Assembly (NCBI GenBank): GCA_000702245.1
Contig: KL370879.1
Location: forward strand, 381,564-445,563
DNA from: Lachnospiraceae bacterium C6A11
GTDB lineage: Bacteria > Bacillota > Clostridia > Lachnospirales > Lachnospiraceae
Reading direction: 5' to 3'
DNA: 64,000 bases
Each line of letters starts with the position of its first letter. Positions within the stretch are counted from its first letter, which is position 1. Below are positions 53,450-61,810 of the stretch, piece after piece. Below the pieces are notes generated by a model. It had not been told where the DNA came from, did not search any database, and saw only the letters and a list, made by a program, of their open reading frames with translations. The translations under genes were made by a program, and so were the position numbers.

Positions 53450-54477
53450 CAGTCTATTGAAACCTCCTCACCGCCATTTAATCCGCTGAGGATAATGACA
53501 TTATTATCTATTCTTTCACCGACCTCGACCAAAACCGCATGTCTGAAGCCGTTCTCATCAACTGTGTAAACGAACGGTGCCTCAGCCTCAGTGTATCTGA
53601 TAGCCTTTGCATTCACGTAAACAACACCCTTCATAGCAGGCCTGTTTATCTTAAGTGTGAGCGTTGCATCCGGCTGGATCGACTGATTCTCATCCGTCGG
53701 AACAAAAGTGATCTTCGAGGTACTTCCGGTTTTTTCAACGTCGGTAACTGTCATGCTGTATTTATTTAGGCTTGAGGTTGCCTCATAAACATCGCCAACC
53801 TTGAATTCATATTCTTCATCGGTTGATGCTGAAAATACGCTTGTACCGGTTGATTCGGAAATAACATTGAATCTCTGTCCCGGCTCCCAGATACGACCAT
53901 AATTCTCGTTCATACCCTCATAGACAAATGATATGGTTCCCTCTTCCTTTGCATAGATCCTGTAATTATCTCTCTTCTTCTCAGCCTCGGCCTTGTAGAG
54001 ATAAAGAACCTCGTTCTTGTCCTTTAGTGCCTGTATTTCATCCGAATGATCAGCTGACGGATCTATCTCCATGAGCTCTCTATAGTGGTCAATCAGTGCC
54101 TCGTTGTCACCGATACTGTCCTCGTAGCCCTTCAGCTCCTTGTCAAGCTTCTTGTCCGTATACGAAAGAAGGAGGTCTCCCTTCTCAACATGCTGCCCAA
54201 GTGTTACAAAGCAGCCATCAAAAGACAGATCCCCTGTTTCAAGGCCTATATTAATATCATCTATGCTCACGGAATAATCGATCTTCTCATAGTCAGCGCC
54301 TTTAAGAGTAAGCGAAAAAGACGATTCCATGTCGCCCTTCTGTACTGTTTCAACACTATGAACTGATTTTACATATTGTGTTTTTTTAGGATCGGCAAGC
54401 TCCTTTTTTGTGGCTCCGCAGCCTGTAAGAAGTAAAGCGAAGCTTGCGATTAAGATGGTTGTAACTTGTTTCTTCAT
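53449..54477 (-). CDS. HlyD-like adaptor lipoprotein of the ABC exporter
   Basis: 342 residues. Lipobox LLLTGC (Cys20); a short coiled-coil/lipoyl region (about 85-190) with QHVEKGDLLLSYTD, then barrel and membrane-proximal parts (ending ILSGLNGGEEVSID). First gene of the operon that continues with the double-module adaptor, the permease and two ATPases. Between its start and the HAD gene lies a 27-base tandem repeat. No good ribosome binding site is visible. Confidence 0.82.
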   Translation of the reverse strand: MKKQVTTILIASFALLLTGCGATKKELADPKKTQYVKSVHSVETVQKGDMESSFSLTLKGADYEKIDYSVSIDDINIGLETGDLSFDGCFVTLGQHVEKGDLLLSYTDKKLDKELKGYEDSIGDNEALIDHYRELMEIDPSADHSDEIQALKDKNEVLYLYKAEAEKKRDNYRIYAKEEGTISFVYEGMNENYGRIWEPGQRFNVISESTGTSVFSASTDEEYEFKVGDVYEATSSLNKYSMTVTDVEKTGSTSKITFVPTDENQSIQPDATLTLKINRPAMKGVVYVNAKAIRYTEAEAPFVYTVDENGFRHAVLVEVGERIDNNVIILSGLNGGEEVSID

Positions 54478-54540
54478 ACCCTGTTAAATACTCTTTGCTA
54501 ATGTTGACTGGTTTATGTTCTTTCGAACTGTTCGTCCGGG

Positions 54541-54648
54541 ATTGTTCTTATAGGACTGTTCGTCCGGATTGTTCTTATAGGACTGTTCGTCCGGGTTGTT
54601 CTTATAGGACTGTTCGTCCGGATTGTTCTTATAGGACTGTTCGTCCGG
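54541..54648. repeat. 27-base tandem repeat, four perfect copies plus one degenerate
   Basis: Unit (A/G)TTGTTCTTATAGGACTGT followed by TCGTCCGG, starting at 54541, 54568, 54595 and 54622; a degenerate unit precedes it (about 54517-54540). Each unit can form a GGAC-TGTTC-GTCC mini-hairpin. It lies upstream of the exporter operon and just after the HAD gene stop. There are no spacers, so it is not CRISPR. Confidence 0.9.
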
Positions 54649-54653
54649 GATTA

Positions 54654-55274
54654 TTATGTAATAATCCCCTCTTTGTTCAGCGCCTCCATACAGTCGTCAA
54701 GATTCTTGAATAGAATCCCCTTCATACCAAGTGCGTTTGCAGCATCGATATTTATCTGTCTGTCGTCGATGAAGACACTCTCCGTAAGGTCAATTCCAAA
54801 CTTCTCGGTAAGAAGTCTGTAGATCTTCTCATCCGGCTTTACTATTCTTTCGTAGGCTGAAATGATATATCCGTCAGCCACCGGCAGAAACTTAAAATCC
54901 TTCCAATGCATATCCGCAAGATCTCTCGGGTAATTTGACAAGATGTAAACGCCGTAGCCCGCATCCTTCAGACTTTGCAAAAGCCCTTTTGAATACGGAT
55001 ATTCCTTCACGATGTCTTTGATATTTTCGATGAAGAGATCAACCTCGTCGTCGCACGGCTTGTACATCTCCCGCAGTCTCTTCTTAAACTTGATGCCTGC
55101 TTCTTCCAGCATCAGATCTCCTCTATCCATGTCGTTCCAGAGCTCGGAATAAATGATATCCTTCTCAAACTCACGGCACATTTCCTCGGAAAATCCAAGC
55201 TTTCTCATATATTCCATGTAGCAGAAGTCAACGAGGACTCCGCCAACATCGAAGACTATATTTTTAATGCTCAT
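54654..55274 (-). CDS. HAD superfamily hydrolase (subfamily IA)
   Basis: 206 residues. N-terminal FDVGGVL (D9, with the second Asp of the DxD motif replaced by Gly, as in the epoxide hydrolase N-terminal/YihX group), SNYP, VKPDEKIY and FIDDRQINIDAA. It resembles YihX-like sugar phosphatases. AAAGGAG sets the start. The substrate is unknown. Confidence 0.87.
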   Translation of the reverse strand: MSIKNIVFDVGGVLVDFCYMEYMRKLGFSEEMCREFEKDIIYSELWNDMDRGDLMLEEAGIKFKKRLREMYKPCDDEVDLFIENIKDIVKEYPYSKGLLQSLKDAGYGVYILSNYPRDLADMHWKDFKFLPVADGYIISAYERIVKPDEKIYRLLTEKFGIDLTESVFIDDRQINIDAANALGMKGILFKNLDDCMEALNKEGIIT

Positions 55275-55393
55275 GTAGGGCTCCTTTTCGCAGTATTTTT
55301 AACATACTCATTTTAGCAAATCACGCCCTCTTTTACTATTAAGAATTTATTATTTATATCAAAATATTGATTAATATGTATTAACGAACGTCC

Positions 55394-55528
55394 GTATACA
55401 ACAATATTTCGCTCAGGGACCGCTGGCGCGGGAGACTCGCGTAGTGGTACTAAATTCGTAGGCACTCCGTTCCTACTCATTAAGTACCAACGCTGTGGAT
55501 GTCCCATCGCTGAAACACTGTTGCATAC
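55394..55528. repeat. structured intergenic repeat, copy 2
   Basis: Same core as the 40.7 kb copy, but the outer stem differs: GTATACAACA pairs with TGTTGCATAC, and TTTC with GAAA, where copy 1 has TTCC with GGAA. The change on both sides keeps pairing. No gene lies in 55275-55650 apart from the gltX promoter. Confidence 0.8.
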
Positions 55529-55590
55529 TGACTGTACTCAAATAAAATACTGTCATATATTAATTAATCCTACTATTTTGAAATAAAGTG

Positions 55591-55599
55591 TGGTATAGT
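55591..55599 (+). promoter_or_regulatory. extended -10 promoter of gltX
   Basis: TGGTATAGT has the TGn extension before the -10 TATAGT (55594-55599). No good -35 is visible. Confidence 0.5.
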
Positions 55600-55650
55600 G
55601 TTTAGTTAGTGAAATTTCAATCTGAATATTATGTATAAGGAGAAATATCA

Positions 55651-57099
55651 ATGAGCAAGATTAGAACACGTTTTGCACCGAGTCCGACAGGAAAGATGCA
55701 TGTTGGAAATCTCAGAACTGCACTTTATGCATATCTGATCGCGAAGCATGAGGATGGTGATTTTATCCTCAGAATCGAGGATACGGATCAGCAGCGCGAG
55801 ATGGAGGGTGCGGTTGATATAATCACAAATACACTTATCAAGACAGGCCTTATCTGGGACGAGGGTCCGGACAAGGACAAGGGCGTTGGTCCTTATGTAC
55901 AGTCAGAAAGAATGGCTGCCGGCATCTATCTTGAATATGCTAAAAAGCTTATCGAGAAAGGAGAGGCTTACTACTGCTTCTGTGACGAGGAGAGGCTTAG
56001 CACTCTGAAATCAGAGATCGCAGGTAAAGAGGTTACTCACTACGACAAGCATTGTCTGCACCTTTCGAAGGAAGAGATTGAGGCAAATCTTGCTGCAGGC
56101 AAGCCTTATGTTATCAGACAGAACAATCCGACAGAGGGTGAAACAACCTTCCATGACGAGCTTTACGGAGATATCACAGTTCCGAATGAGGAGCTCGACG
56201 ACATGGTACTTATCAAGTCCGACGGTTTCCCAACCTACAACTTCGCAAATGTAGTAGACGATCACCTTATGGGAATCACTCACGTTGTACGAGGAAACGA
56301 GTATTTGTCCTCTGCTCCTAAATACAACAGACTTTATGAAGCTTTCGGCTGGGAGGTTCCGGTATACATCCACTGCCCTCTCATCACTGACGAGAATCAC
56401 CAGAAGCTTTCTAAGAGAAGCGGACATTCTTCTTTCGAGGATCTTCTCGCACAGGGCTTCCTTTCTGAGACAGTTGTTAACTTCGTTGCACTTCTCGGTT
56501 GGTCTCCTGAGGATAACAGAGAGATCTTCAGCCTTGAGGAACTGACGAAGGCATTTGATTACAGAAATATCTCCAAGTCGCCGGCCGTACTTGATATGGT
56601 TAAGCTTAAATGGATGAACAGCGAATACATCAAGGCTATGGATTCTGAGGATTTCTACAACGCCGCTCTTCCATACATGCAGGAGGTTATCACAAAACCT
56701 CTTGACCTTAAGAAGATCGCCGGAATGATCCAGACACGTATCGAGACCTTCCTCGACATCAAGGATCAGATTGATTTCTTCGAGGCAGTTCCTGAATACG
56801 ACGTTGATATGTACACTCACAAGAAGATGAAGACCGATCCTGAATCTTCACTCCGTCTTCTCACTGAGGCAAGACCTGTTCTTGAAGCTGCAGAAGCCTT
56901 CGATAACGACAGCCTCTTCGAGACACTGAAGACCTTCGCCGCTGAGCACGAATATAAGACCGGCTTCGTTATGTGGCCACTTCGTACTGCTGTTTCCGGC
57001 AAGGCTGCAACACCCGGAGGAGCAACCGAGCTTATGTCTCTCCTCGGCAAGGAAGAAACATTAAAGAGAATCGATGCTGCAATTGCAAAACTCAGCTAA
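55651..57099 (+). CDS. gltX: glutamyl-tRNA synthetase
   Basis: 482 residues, class I synthetase. HIGH-like motif [14 protein letters not shown] (9-22) and KMSKS-like KLSKRSG (252-258); the C-terminal helical domain is complete. It charges tRNA-Glu (and probably tRNA-Gln in a transamidation pathway). AAGGAG sets the start. Confidence 0.97.
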   Translation: MSKIRTRFAPSPTGKMHVGNLRTALYAYLIAKHEDGDFILRIEDTDQQREMEGAVDIITNTLIKTGLIWDEGPDKDKGVGPYVQSERMAAGIYLEYAKKLIEKGEAYYCFCDEERLSTLKSEIAGKEVTHYDKHCLHLSKEEIEANLAAGKPYVIRQNNPTEGETTFHDELYGDITVPNEELDDMVLIKSDGFPTYNFANVVDDHLMGITHVVRGNEYLSSAPKYNRLYEAFGWEVPVYIHCPLITDENHQKLSKRSGHSSFEDLLAQGFLSETVVNFVALLGWSPEDNREIFSLEELTKAFDYRNISKSPAVLDMVKLKWMNSEYIKAMDSEDFYNAALPYMQEVITKPLDLKKIAGMIQTRIETFLDIKDQIDFFEAVPEYDVDMYTHKKMKTDPESSLRLLTEARPVLEAAEAFDNDSLFETLKTFAAEHEYKTGFVMWPLRTAVSGKAATPGGATELMSLLGKEETLKRIDAAIAKLS

Positions 57100-57131
57100 T
57101 GATTACGTAGATACACATTAAATAACAAATA

Positions 57132-57163
57132 GACCGCCTTGTCACTGGACTTGGCGGTCTTAT
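57132..57163. terminator. terminator between gltX and the YihY gene
   Basis: GACCGCC pairs with GGCGGTC (57132-57138/57153-57159), followed by TTATTATT on the plus strand. The minus strand side is also AT-rich, so it could serve both convergent genes. Confidence 0.65.
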
Positions 57164-57171
57164 TATTGTCA

Positions 57172-58200
57172 TTATTCTGTTTTATCCGATACATCATTCA
57201 GTGAATTATTCTTCTCATCCTCTGTTCGAGCTTCTGCTTCGTCTGCTTTCTTCTCGTTATCCGAGAATGATTCTTCTACTTGTTTCTTTATTTTACGCTT
57301 TCTTGTTTTGGGTTCCGGTTCTGCGATTGGCAGGAGCAGCGGTTCAGAACCGTCATTTTTTATGACCGTTCTAAGAAGATCCGTGCGCTCCAGATAAACA
57401 TTTATCTGACCACCGATAAGGATGGCAGTTACTCCAAAATACAGCCAGAACATCAGAATGACACCCATCGTAAGGCTTCCGTATGCATACGATTTCATAA
57501 CAACCTTACTGATATAAAGATTGAAGAGATTATTCATCACTCCGAAGAACACCGATGCAAAAAGCGCTCCGGCTATCTGGTATTTCAGTCTGACTCTCCT
57601 CTCCGGCATGATCTTATACATAAGGCAAAGGATCACAAACATCGCAACGAAAATAAACGCGCCTCTGAGACTGAGAATATTTGTTGCTATCGGCTTTGCA
57701 GCCGGAAAACGTTTTGTTATCACATTCACTATCTGATTACCAAATACAGAAACGAGTGTTAAGGCTATGATAAGGACAATGATCACAAGCGTATACAGCG
57801 TACTGATCAGTCGCTTCAGGAAATAGTTTCTGATCTTTCCGGATTTGTAGATGACGTTGATGCCGTCTCTTATGGCAAGTATTCCCCTTGCAGCCGACCA
57901 AAGTCCGACAACTATCGAAACGATCGTTACCGAGCTTGTGCTGCTGGTGAAAATCTCGTTAACCATTGAGGAAATAAGCCCGCTCTTCTCGGTCGATAAT
58001 ATATCCTCAAGGAACGAAATCACCTGCTCTTCACTTACCGGAAGGAACTTGATCAAGGTAAGCGTAATACTTATCATTGGGAAAAACGCAAGAAGAATAA
58101 AGAAGGCCGCCTGCGCCGCAAATGCGCCGGTATGATCATCCTTCGCCGTCTCTCCAAACTCTACTATGCTCTTAACAAACCGTTTGAATACCTTTTTCAT
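57172..58200 (-). CDS. YihY/BrkB family inner membrane protein
   Basis: 342 residues. Six or so membrane helices (about 25-270) with the family segments AAFFILLAFFPMI and GLWSAARGILAIRDG, then MLMFWLYFG, followed by a basic and acidic cytoplasmic tail of about 60 residues. Once labelled RNase BN, the family is now regarded as membrane proteins of uncertain function. The SD is poor (GGAG 15 bases upstream). Confidence 0.88.
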   Translation of the reverse strand: MKKVFKRFVKSIVEFGETAKDDHTGAFAAQAAFFILLAFFPMISITLTLIKFLPVSEEQVISFLEDILSTEKSGLISSMVNEIFTSSTSSVTIVSIVVGLWSAARGILAIRDGINVIYKSGKIRNYFLKRLISTLYTLVIIVLIIALTLVSVFGNQIVNVITKRFPAAKPIATNILSLRGAFIFVAMFVILCLMYKIMPERRVRLKYQIAGALFASVFFGVMNNLFNLYISKVVMKSYAYGSLTMGVILMFWLYFGVTAILIGGQINVYLERTDLLRTVIKNDGSEPLLLPIAEPEPKTRKRKIKKQVEESFSDNEKKADEAEARTEDEKNNSLNDVSDKTE

Positions 58201-58277
58201 CCTCTACGACTACTCTCCGTTCTTTTTTACGGTTTCATGTTATCGTATTTACTCTTATATAGTTTTTCTAAGCCATA

Positions 58278-61200
58278 TTACTTTTCAGTGGTTGTTTCCG
58301 TACTGTCTTCCGGCTGTCCCTCAGGATCATCGCTCGCATCCTTGTCGTAGAGACCGAACATATTTCTAAGCTGAACGCCGTCATAATAGTGGCTGATTAT
58401 CTCGTTATAGTAATATCCCATCCGGCTGAGGATCTCAGCGCCGCTGAGCGAAAGGCCAACACCGTTTCCGAAACCTCCTCCTCTTATAACGAAGCCTGTC
58501 TCGGTCTTCTCAACGTAATAGAACGGGCTCGGCATGAGGCTATAGCCTGTAACCTCGGTACCGTCATTCTTAACTATCGTCTGCTTTGCAGGATTAAATA
58601 TGTATCTGATATTTGTCTGCCCCTTAACTCTGATGGTGTTCTCAGAACCAACGATCAGAAGCTCCTTAACAACTCCCGCGTTGCTTCTCTCGATCACAGC
58701 TATATCCTGGATGGTTCCGAGCTTGATGCCCTCCTCTGCAGGAACAAAGCTGCCATTTTCGATGATGTCCTTGTATTTTTCATCAACCGATGCTGTCTGT
58801 TCTGTCTTATCATCAGCCTGCTCTGTTGTATCCTTGCCGGAATCATCTGTTTTATTATCTGACTTGTCTTCGGTCTTGTTGTCCGTCTTATCGTCGGTCT
58901 TGTTGTCAGTTTTATCGTCTGTCTTATTATCGGTTTTATCGTCTGTCTTACTATCTGTCTTGTTGTCTGTCTTATCGTCCGTCTTGCTGTCGGTCTTATC
59001 GTCCTTCTTGTCGCCGTCCTTGCCGTCTGCATCCTCAGCCGGCTTCTCAAGAACAAGTATGGTATCAACTGTATTTTTGATACGCTCGTCGATGCCGGAT
59101 GCGATCACATCAGACATTTCCTGCGTAGTGTAATTGATCGACCATCTGTAATACGGCTCATCAACCTCGAGGATATTGTAATCATTACCCTTGTCGATGA
59201 AATATTTGAAAGAACGCTCTGACGAAAGGAGAACCTTCTCCTTCTCTACGCTCTCATAGTTCGATGCATAGTAAGGCTGCGCCTCCTCGCTGTAAATATC
59301 ATCATTTGTGCAGGTGATGCCGCAGGAGGTCAGGAAATGATACGGCATGATGATCTTGTCATCGTAAGCCGGAACCAGTCCGTAGGTTTCATTTACGATC
59401 CTGATGCTTCTCTCCGTCTCCGGATAGTAGTTGTAGAGAAGCGTCGAGTTACTATCATCGATGTCGGCGCCGTAGCTTGAGAACTGGTTACTCTCCATCA
59501 TCTTGCAGGCATATCCTCTCGCTACAACCGCGAAGGCCTTCGCTGTATCCTCACTGTAGCTGTCGGCAAGCTCGCTCGAAACAACCGCATAGAGGTATTC
59601 CTCGATAGGAAGCTTGTTGATTATGTATAGGAAATCGTTCATCATGACAACCTCAAAGGTGCCACGATATGATGGATTGATGCCATTTCTCTCTAAGCTT
59701 TCGATGGTGAAGCGCGCATTCGGATCGTCACTTGAAATAGTAACTGACTCGTGCATTCCGAAGGAAGCAGGCGTGAACATAACCTGTGTATCCGCTGTCT
59801 TCTGCTCGGTGCTTCCGTTGCTGAAGGAAATCGTGTAATCGCTGTTGCAGCTGAAGGTTACATCCTTAAGCTTGTAGCCACTGTACTCGGAATCGTTGAT
59901 GAGTACGCGTATTTCCTCGGAATCAAGCTGGGAATCCATGATAACAACCGCCTTAACCCTGCGGTTTGCAACGTAGATCTTGAGGTTCTTGTAGCCAACG
60001 AGGAACTGTGAGGACAGGGCCTCCTTCGGAACCTCGCCCGAATTGTCATAAACCTTGTACGCATCGTCGTAGTAATAGAAGCCTACGTCGTGGATCTTAA
60101 GGTTTGTGCCATTTACAGCAGTGATCCTGCCGTTTATCTCCTTGCCTGAAGCTGTCATGGAAGAAATACCGTCGTTTGTGAATGTTATGTCAACCACAAG
60201 TTCCTTGATTTCCTTAGCGTCAGGGTTGTTCAAAGTCACGATGCTATTGTCAAGGAGGAAGGAAGCTGTTCCTGCCTCTTTGTCGATGCCTGTCAGAAGG
60301 ACATTTGTTACTGTATGCTCCTTTTCTGAAAGGCCTATAGTTCTAAATATCGTGCCATCCTTTGAGTAGAACGAAACTACCTTGTCCTTGTGGAGGGATG
60401 AGAGGCGAACATTGTCAACCTCGTAGGTCGCAACGCCATCGCCGATAGTGTTGATGAGCATCAGCTCTCCAACGTTGCCGGAAGCCTCAGTGCCATCCTG
60501 AGTGGTGTCATCACTTCCCGGATTGCCGGATGAACCGGAACCGCTCATACTGTGAACGAAGATGTCAACTACCTCGATGCCCTCTACCACGCCTGAATCG
60601 ATCACTGCGTAATAGAAATTGTCGAAGGTATCCAGAGGAACGCTGTCCTCGCCCGAATAACCCTTGAGGATATTCTTGTATACGTCCTTTTTAATGCCGA
60701 GAATCTCAGCAACTGAGTTTACATAATCCGCATCAACCGGATTACTCTTCTTCATAGGATCGATAAGTCGGTTCAGCTTTTCAAGCTGCTCCTTATCCTT
60801 CGCCAGATAGGCAACATCCTTCTGAACGTCCGCATAGGTATAATACGGTGTTTCTCCCGGATCATTTTTCTTTTTACTGTTACCCTTTACTATGAAGATC
60901 ACAGCAATGACTATAGCCACAACTGCCAGAGCAGCTGCAATGATCATGGTTTTCTTACTGAATTTGTTCTTTAGTGAGGTTATCTTGGTTTTGCCGGATG
61001 TCTTAACCGGCTTCTTATCGTCAGACTCAGATGATTTCTCTTCTTCGACCTTCTTATCATCTGACTCGGATGATTTCTCTTCTTCGACCTTCTTATCATC
61101 TGACTCGGATGTTTTCTCTTCTTCGACCTGCTTATCATCTGACTCGGATGATTTCTCTTCCTCGACCTTCTTATCATCTGACTCGGATGTTTTCTCTTCT

Positions 61201-61328
61201 TCCTTCTTGCCGTCAGATTCAGATGATTTCTCTTCTTCTACTTTTTCAGCCTCAGCTTCTGCCGCCTCGGCAGCCTTCTCAATTTCTTCAGTATTTAATT
61301 CTATTACGTCCTTCTTATTATCTTCCAT
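58278..61328 (-). CDS. SpoIID/LytB-like membrane protein with two low-complexity repeat tracts
   Basis: 1016 residues counted from ATG 61328. An acidic cytoplasmic tail contains five to six 13-residue units VEEEKSSESDDKK (about 35-107), then one membrane helix (127-147), an extracytoplasmic region and a SpoIID-type domain (LPIEEYLYAVVSSELADSYSEDTAKAFAVVARGYA...). A Lys/Thr/Asp repeat (DDKTDNKT, from about residue 770) splits that domain; the distal part (GGGFGNGVGLSLSGAEILSRMGYYYNEIISHYY) closes it. SpoIID cuts glycan strands as a lytic transglycosylase; the conserved Glu is present in SSEL. The frame runs up to a TTG at 61394, but that region overlaps a predicted 6S RNA. Confidence 0.83.
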   Translation of the reverse strand: MEDNKKDVIELNTEEIEKAAEAAEAEAEKVEEEKSSESDGKKEEEKTSESDDKKVEEEKSSESDDKQVEEEKTSESDDKKVEEEKSSESDDKKVEEEKSSESDDKKPVKTSGKTKITSLKNKFSKKTMIIAAALAVVAIVIAVIFIVKGNSKKKNDPGETPYYTYADVQKDVAYLAKDKEQLEKLNRLIDPMKKSNPVDADYVNSVAEILGIKKDVYKNILKGYSGEDSVPLDTFDNFYYAVIDSGVVEGIEVVDIFVHSMSGSGSSGNPGSDDTTQDGTEASGNVGELMLINTIGDGVATYEVDNVRLSSLHKDKVVSFYSKDGTIFRTIGLSEKEHTVTNVLLTGIDKEAGTASFLLDNSIVTLNNPDAKEIKELVVDITFTNDGISSMTASGKEINGRITAVNGTNLKIHDVGFYYYDDAYKVYDNSGEVPKEALSSQFLVGYKNLKIYVANRRVKAVVIMDSQLDSEEIRVLINDSEYSGYKLKDVTFSCNSDYTISFSNGSTEQKTADTQVMFTPASFGMHESVTISSDDPNARFTIESLERNGINPSYRGTFEVVMMNDFLYIINKLPIEEYLYAVVSSELADSYSEDTAKAFAVVARGYACKMMESNQFSSYGADIDDSNSTLLYNYYPETERSIRIVNETYGLVPAYDDKIIMPYHFLTSCGITCTNDDIYSEEAQPYYASNYESVEKEKVLLSSERSFKYFIDKGNDYNILEVDEPYYRWSINYTTQEMSDVIASGIDERIKNTVDTILVLEKPAEDADGKDGDKKDDKTDSKTDDKTDNKTDSKTDDKTDNKTDDKTDNKTDDKTDNKTEDKSDNKTDDSGKDTTEQADDKTEQTASVDEKYKDIIENGSFVPAEEGIKLGTIQDIAVIERSNAGVVKELLIVGSENTIRVKGQTNIRYIFNPAKQTIVKNDGTEVTGYSLMPSPFYYVEKTETGFVIRGGGFGNGVGLSLSGAEILSRMGYYYNEIISHYYDGVQLRNMFGLYDKDASDDPEGQPEDSTETTTEK
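58850..59015. repeat. DNA-level tandem repeat coding for the KTDDKTDN tract
   Basis: Degenerate 12/24-base units of the type TTATCGTCTGTCTTGTTGTC encode Asp-Lys-Thr-Asp runs in the SpoIID-like protein. Confidence 0.75.
61015..61225. repeat. 39-base tandem repeat in the SpoIID-like gene
   Basis: About five near-identical 39-base units encode VEEEKSSESDDKK in the cytoplasmic tail of the SpoIID-like protein. Units differ by few bases, so copy number may vary between strains. Confidence 0.85.
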
Positions 61329-61343
61329 CTCTCTTACACCAAA

Positions 61344-61365
61344 GAAAGCAGCTTTCGCTGCTTTC
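61344..61365 (-). terminator. hairpin after the 6S RNA
   Basis: GAAAGCAGC-GAAA-GCTGCTTTC, followed on the minus strand by TTTGG. The stem is perfect but the U-tract is short. It lies between the RNA and ATG 61328. Confidence 0.45.
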
Positions 61366-61369
61366 TCAT

Positions 61370-61570
61370 AAAGCGAATCATTTTGTATATCCAAGATGCC
61401 GGCTCCCTTTTTGAGTCCTAGCGCCAGCTAGGTGGGTAATCTCATGCAACATTCTGAAGTCCACTCGAAGGAGGCTGGTCATCCTGTTACAAATAGTTGA
61501 ATTCCCGTAAAAATAAATGTAGGTTCAAAAATACGGGAGTTATCGCACATCTCAGACATACGATTCGTTT
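61370..61570 (-). ncRNA. ssrS: 6S RNA (candidate)
   Basis: Rod-like fold typical of 6S RNA. The 5' end CGAATCGTATGTCTGAGATG (61567-61548) pairs with the 3' end CATCTTGGATATAC...GATTCG (down to 61374), allowing G-U pairs and a small bulge. Inside, CTCCC/GGGAG, TTTTTGA/TCAAAAA and CCTA/TAGG extend the rod, and a CTAGC/GCTAG hairpin lies on the 3' side of the open bubble. The first bases (TCTGAGATGT) and the matching 3' side resemble E. coli 6S RNA. 6S RNA binds RNA polymerase holoenzyme. A strong promoter lies upstream. Confidence 0.8.
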
Positions 61571-61590
61571 AAGTTTTTCTATTTAAGGTG

Positions 61591-61619
61591 ATTATACCGC
61601 ATAAATACGTTGTTTGCAA
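61591..61619 (-). promoter_or_regulatory. promoter of the 6S RNA candidate
   Basis: TTGCAA (61619-61614), a 17-base spacer and a perfect TATAAT (61596-61591). The rest of 61620-61730 shows nothing identifiable. Confidence 0.75.
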
Positions 61620-61725
61620 GTGTTTTTTTGTTTACATAATCCGATGTCATATACATAATAGCCAAGCCTTTTTGTCTAATATTTCAAACAGTAAATACAC
61701 TGTTCCGGAAATCTTGGTTTCATAA

Positions 61726-61756
61726 AAAAGTTGGGGATGCGCCGAAGCGCATCCCC
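61726..61756 (-). terminator. terminator of the surface protein gene
   Basis: On the minus strand GGGGATGCGC-TTCG-GCGCATCCCC (61756-61733), followed by AACTTTTTT. Confidence 0.9.
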
Positions 61757-61810
61757 GTTTTAAGAAAGGAGTCATGTACTTATGAATATCAACTATTCAC
61801 ACGACATGAA

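Noticed and set aside
54517..54648. Possible CRISPR array
   Set aside because: The units follow each other directly with no spacer, and no cas gene is present.
61329..61394. N-terminal extension of the SpoIID-like protein from a TTG codon
   Set aside because: It coincides with the 3' end and hairpin of the predicted 6S RNA; the downstream ATG is preferred.
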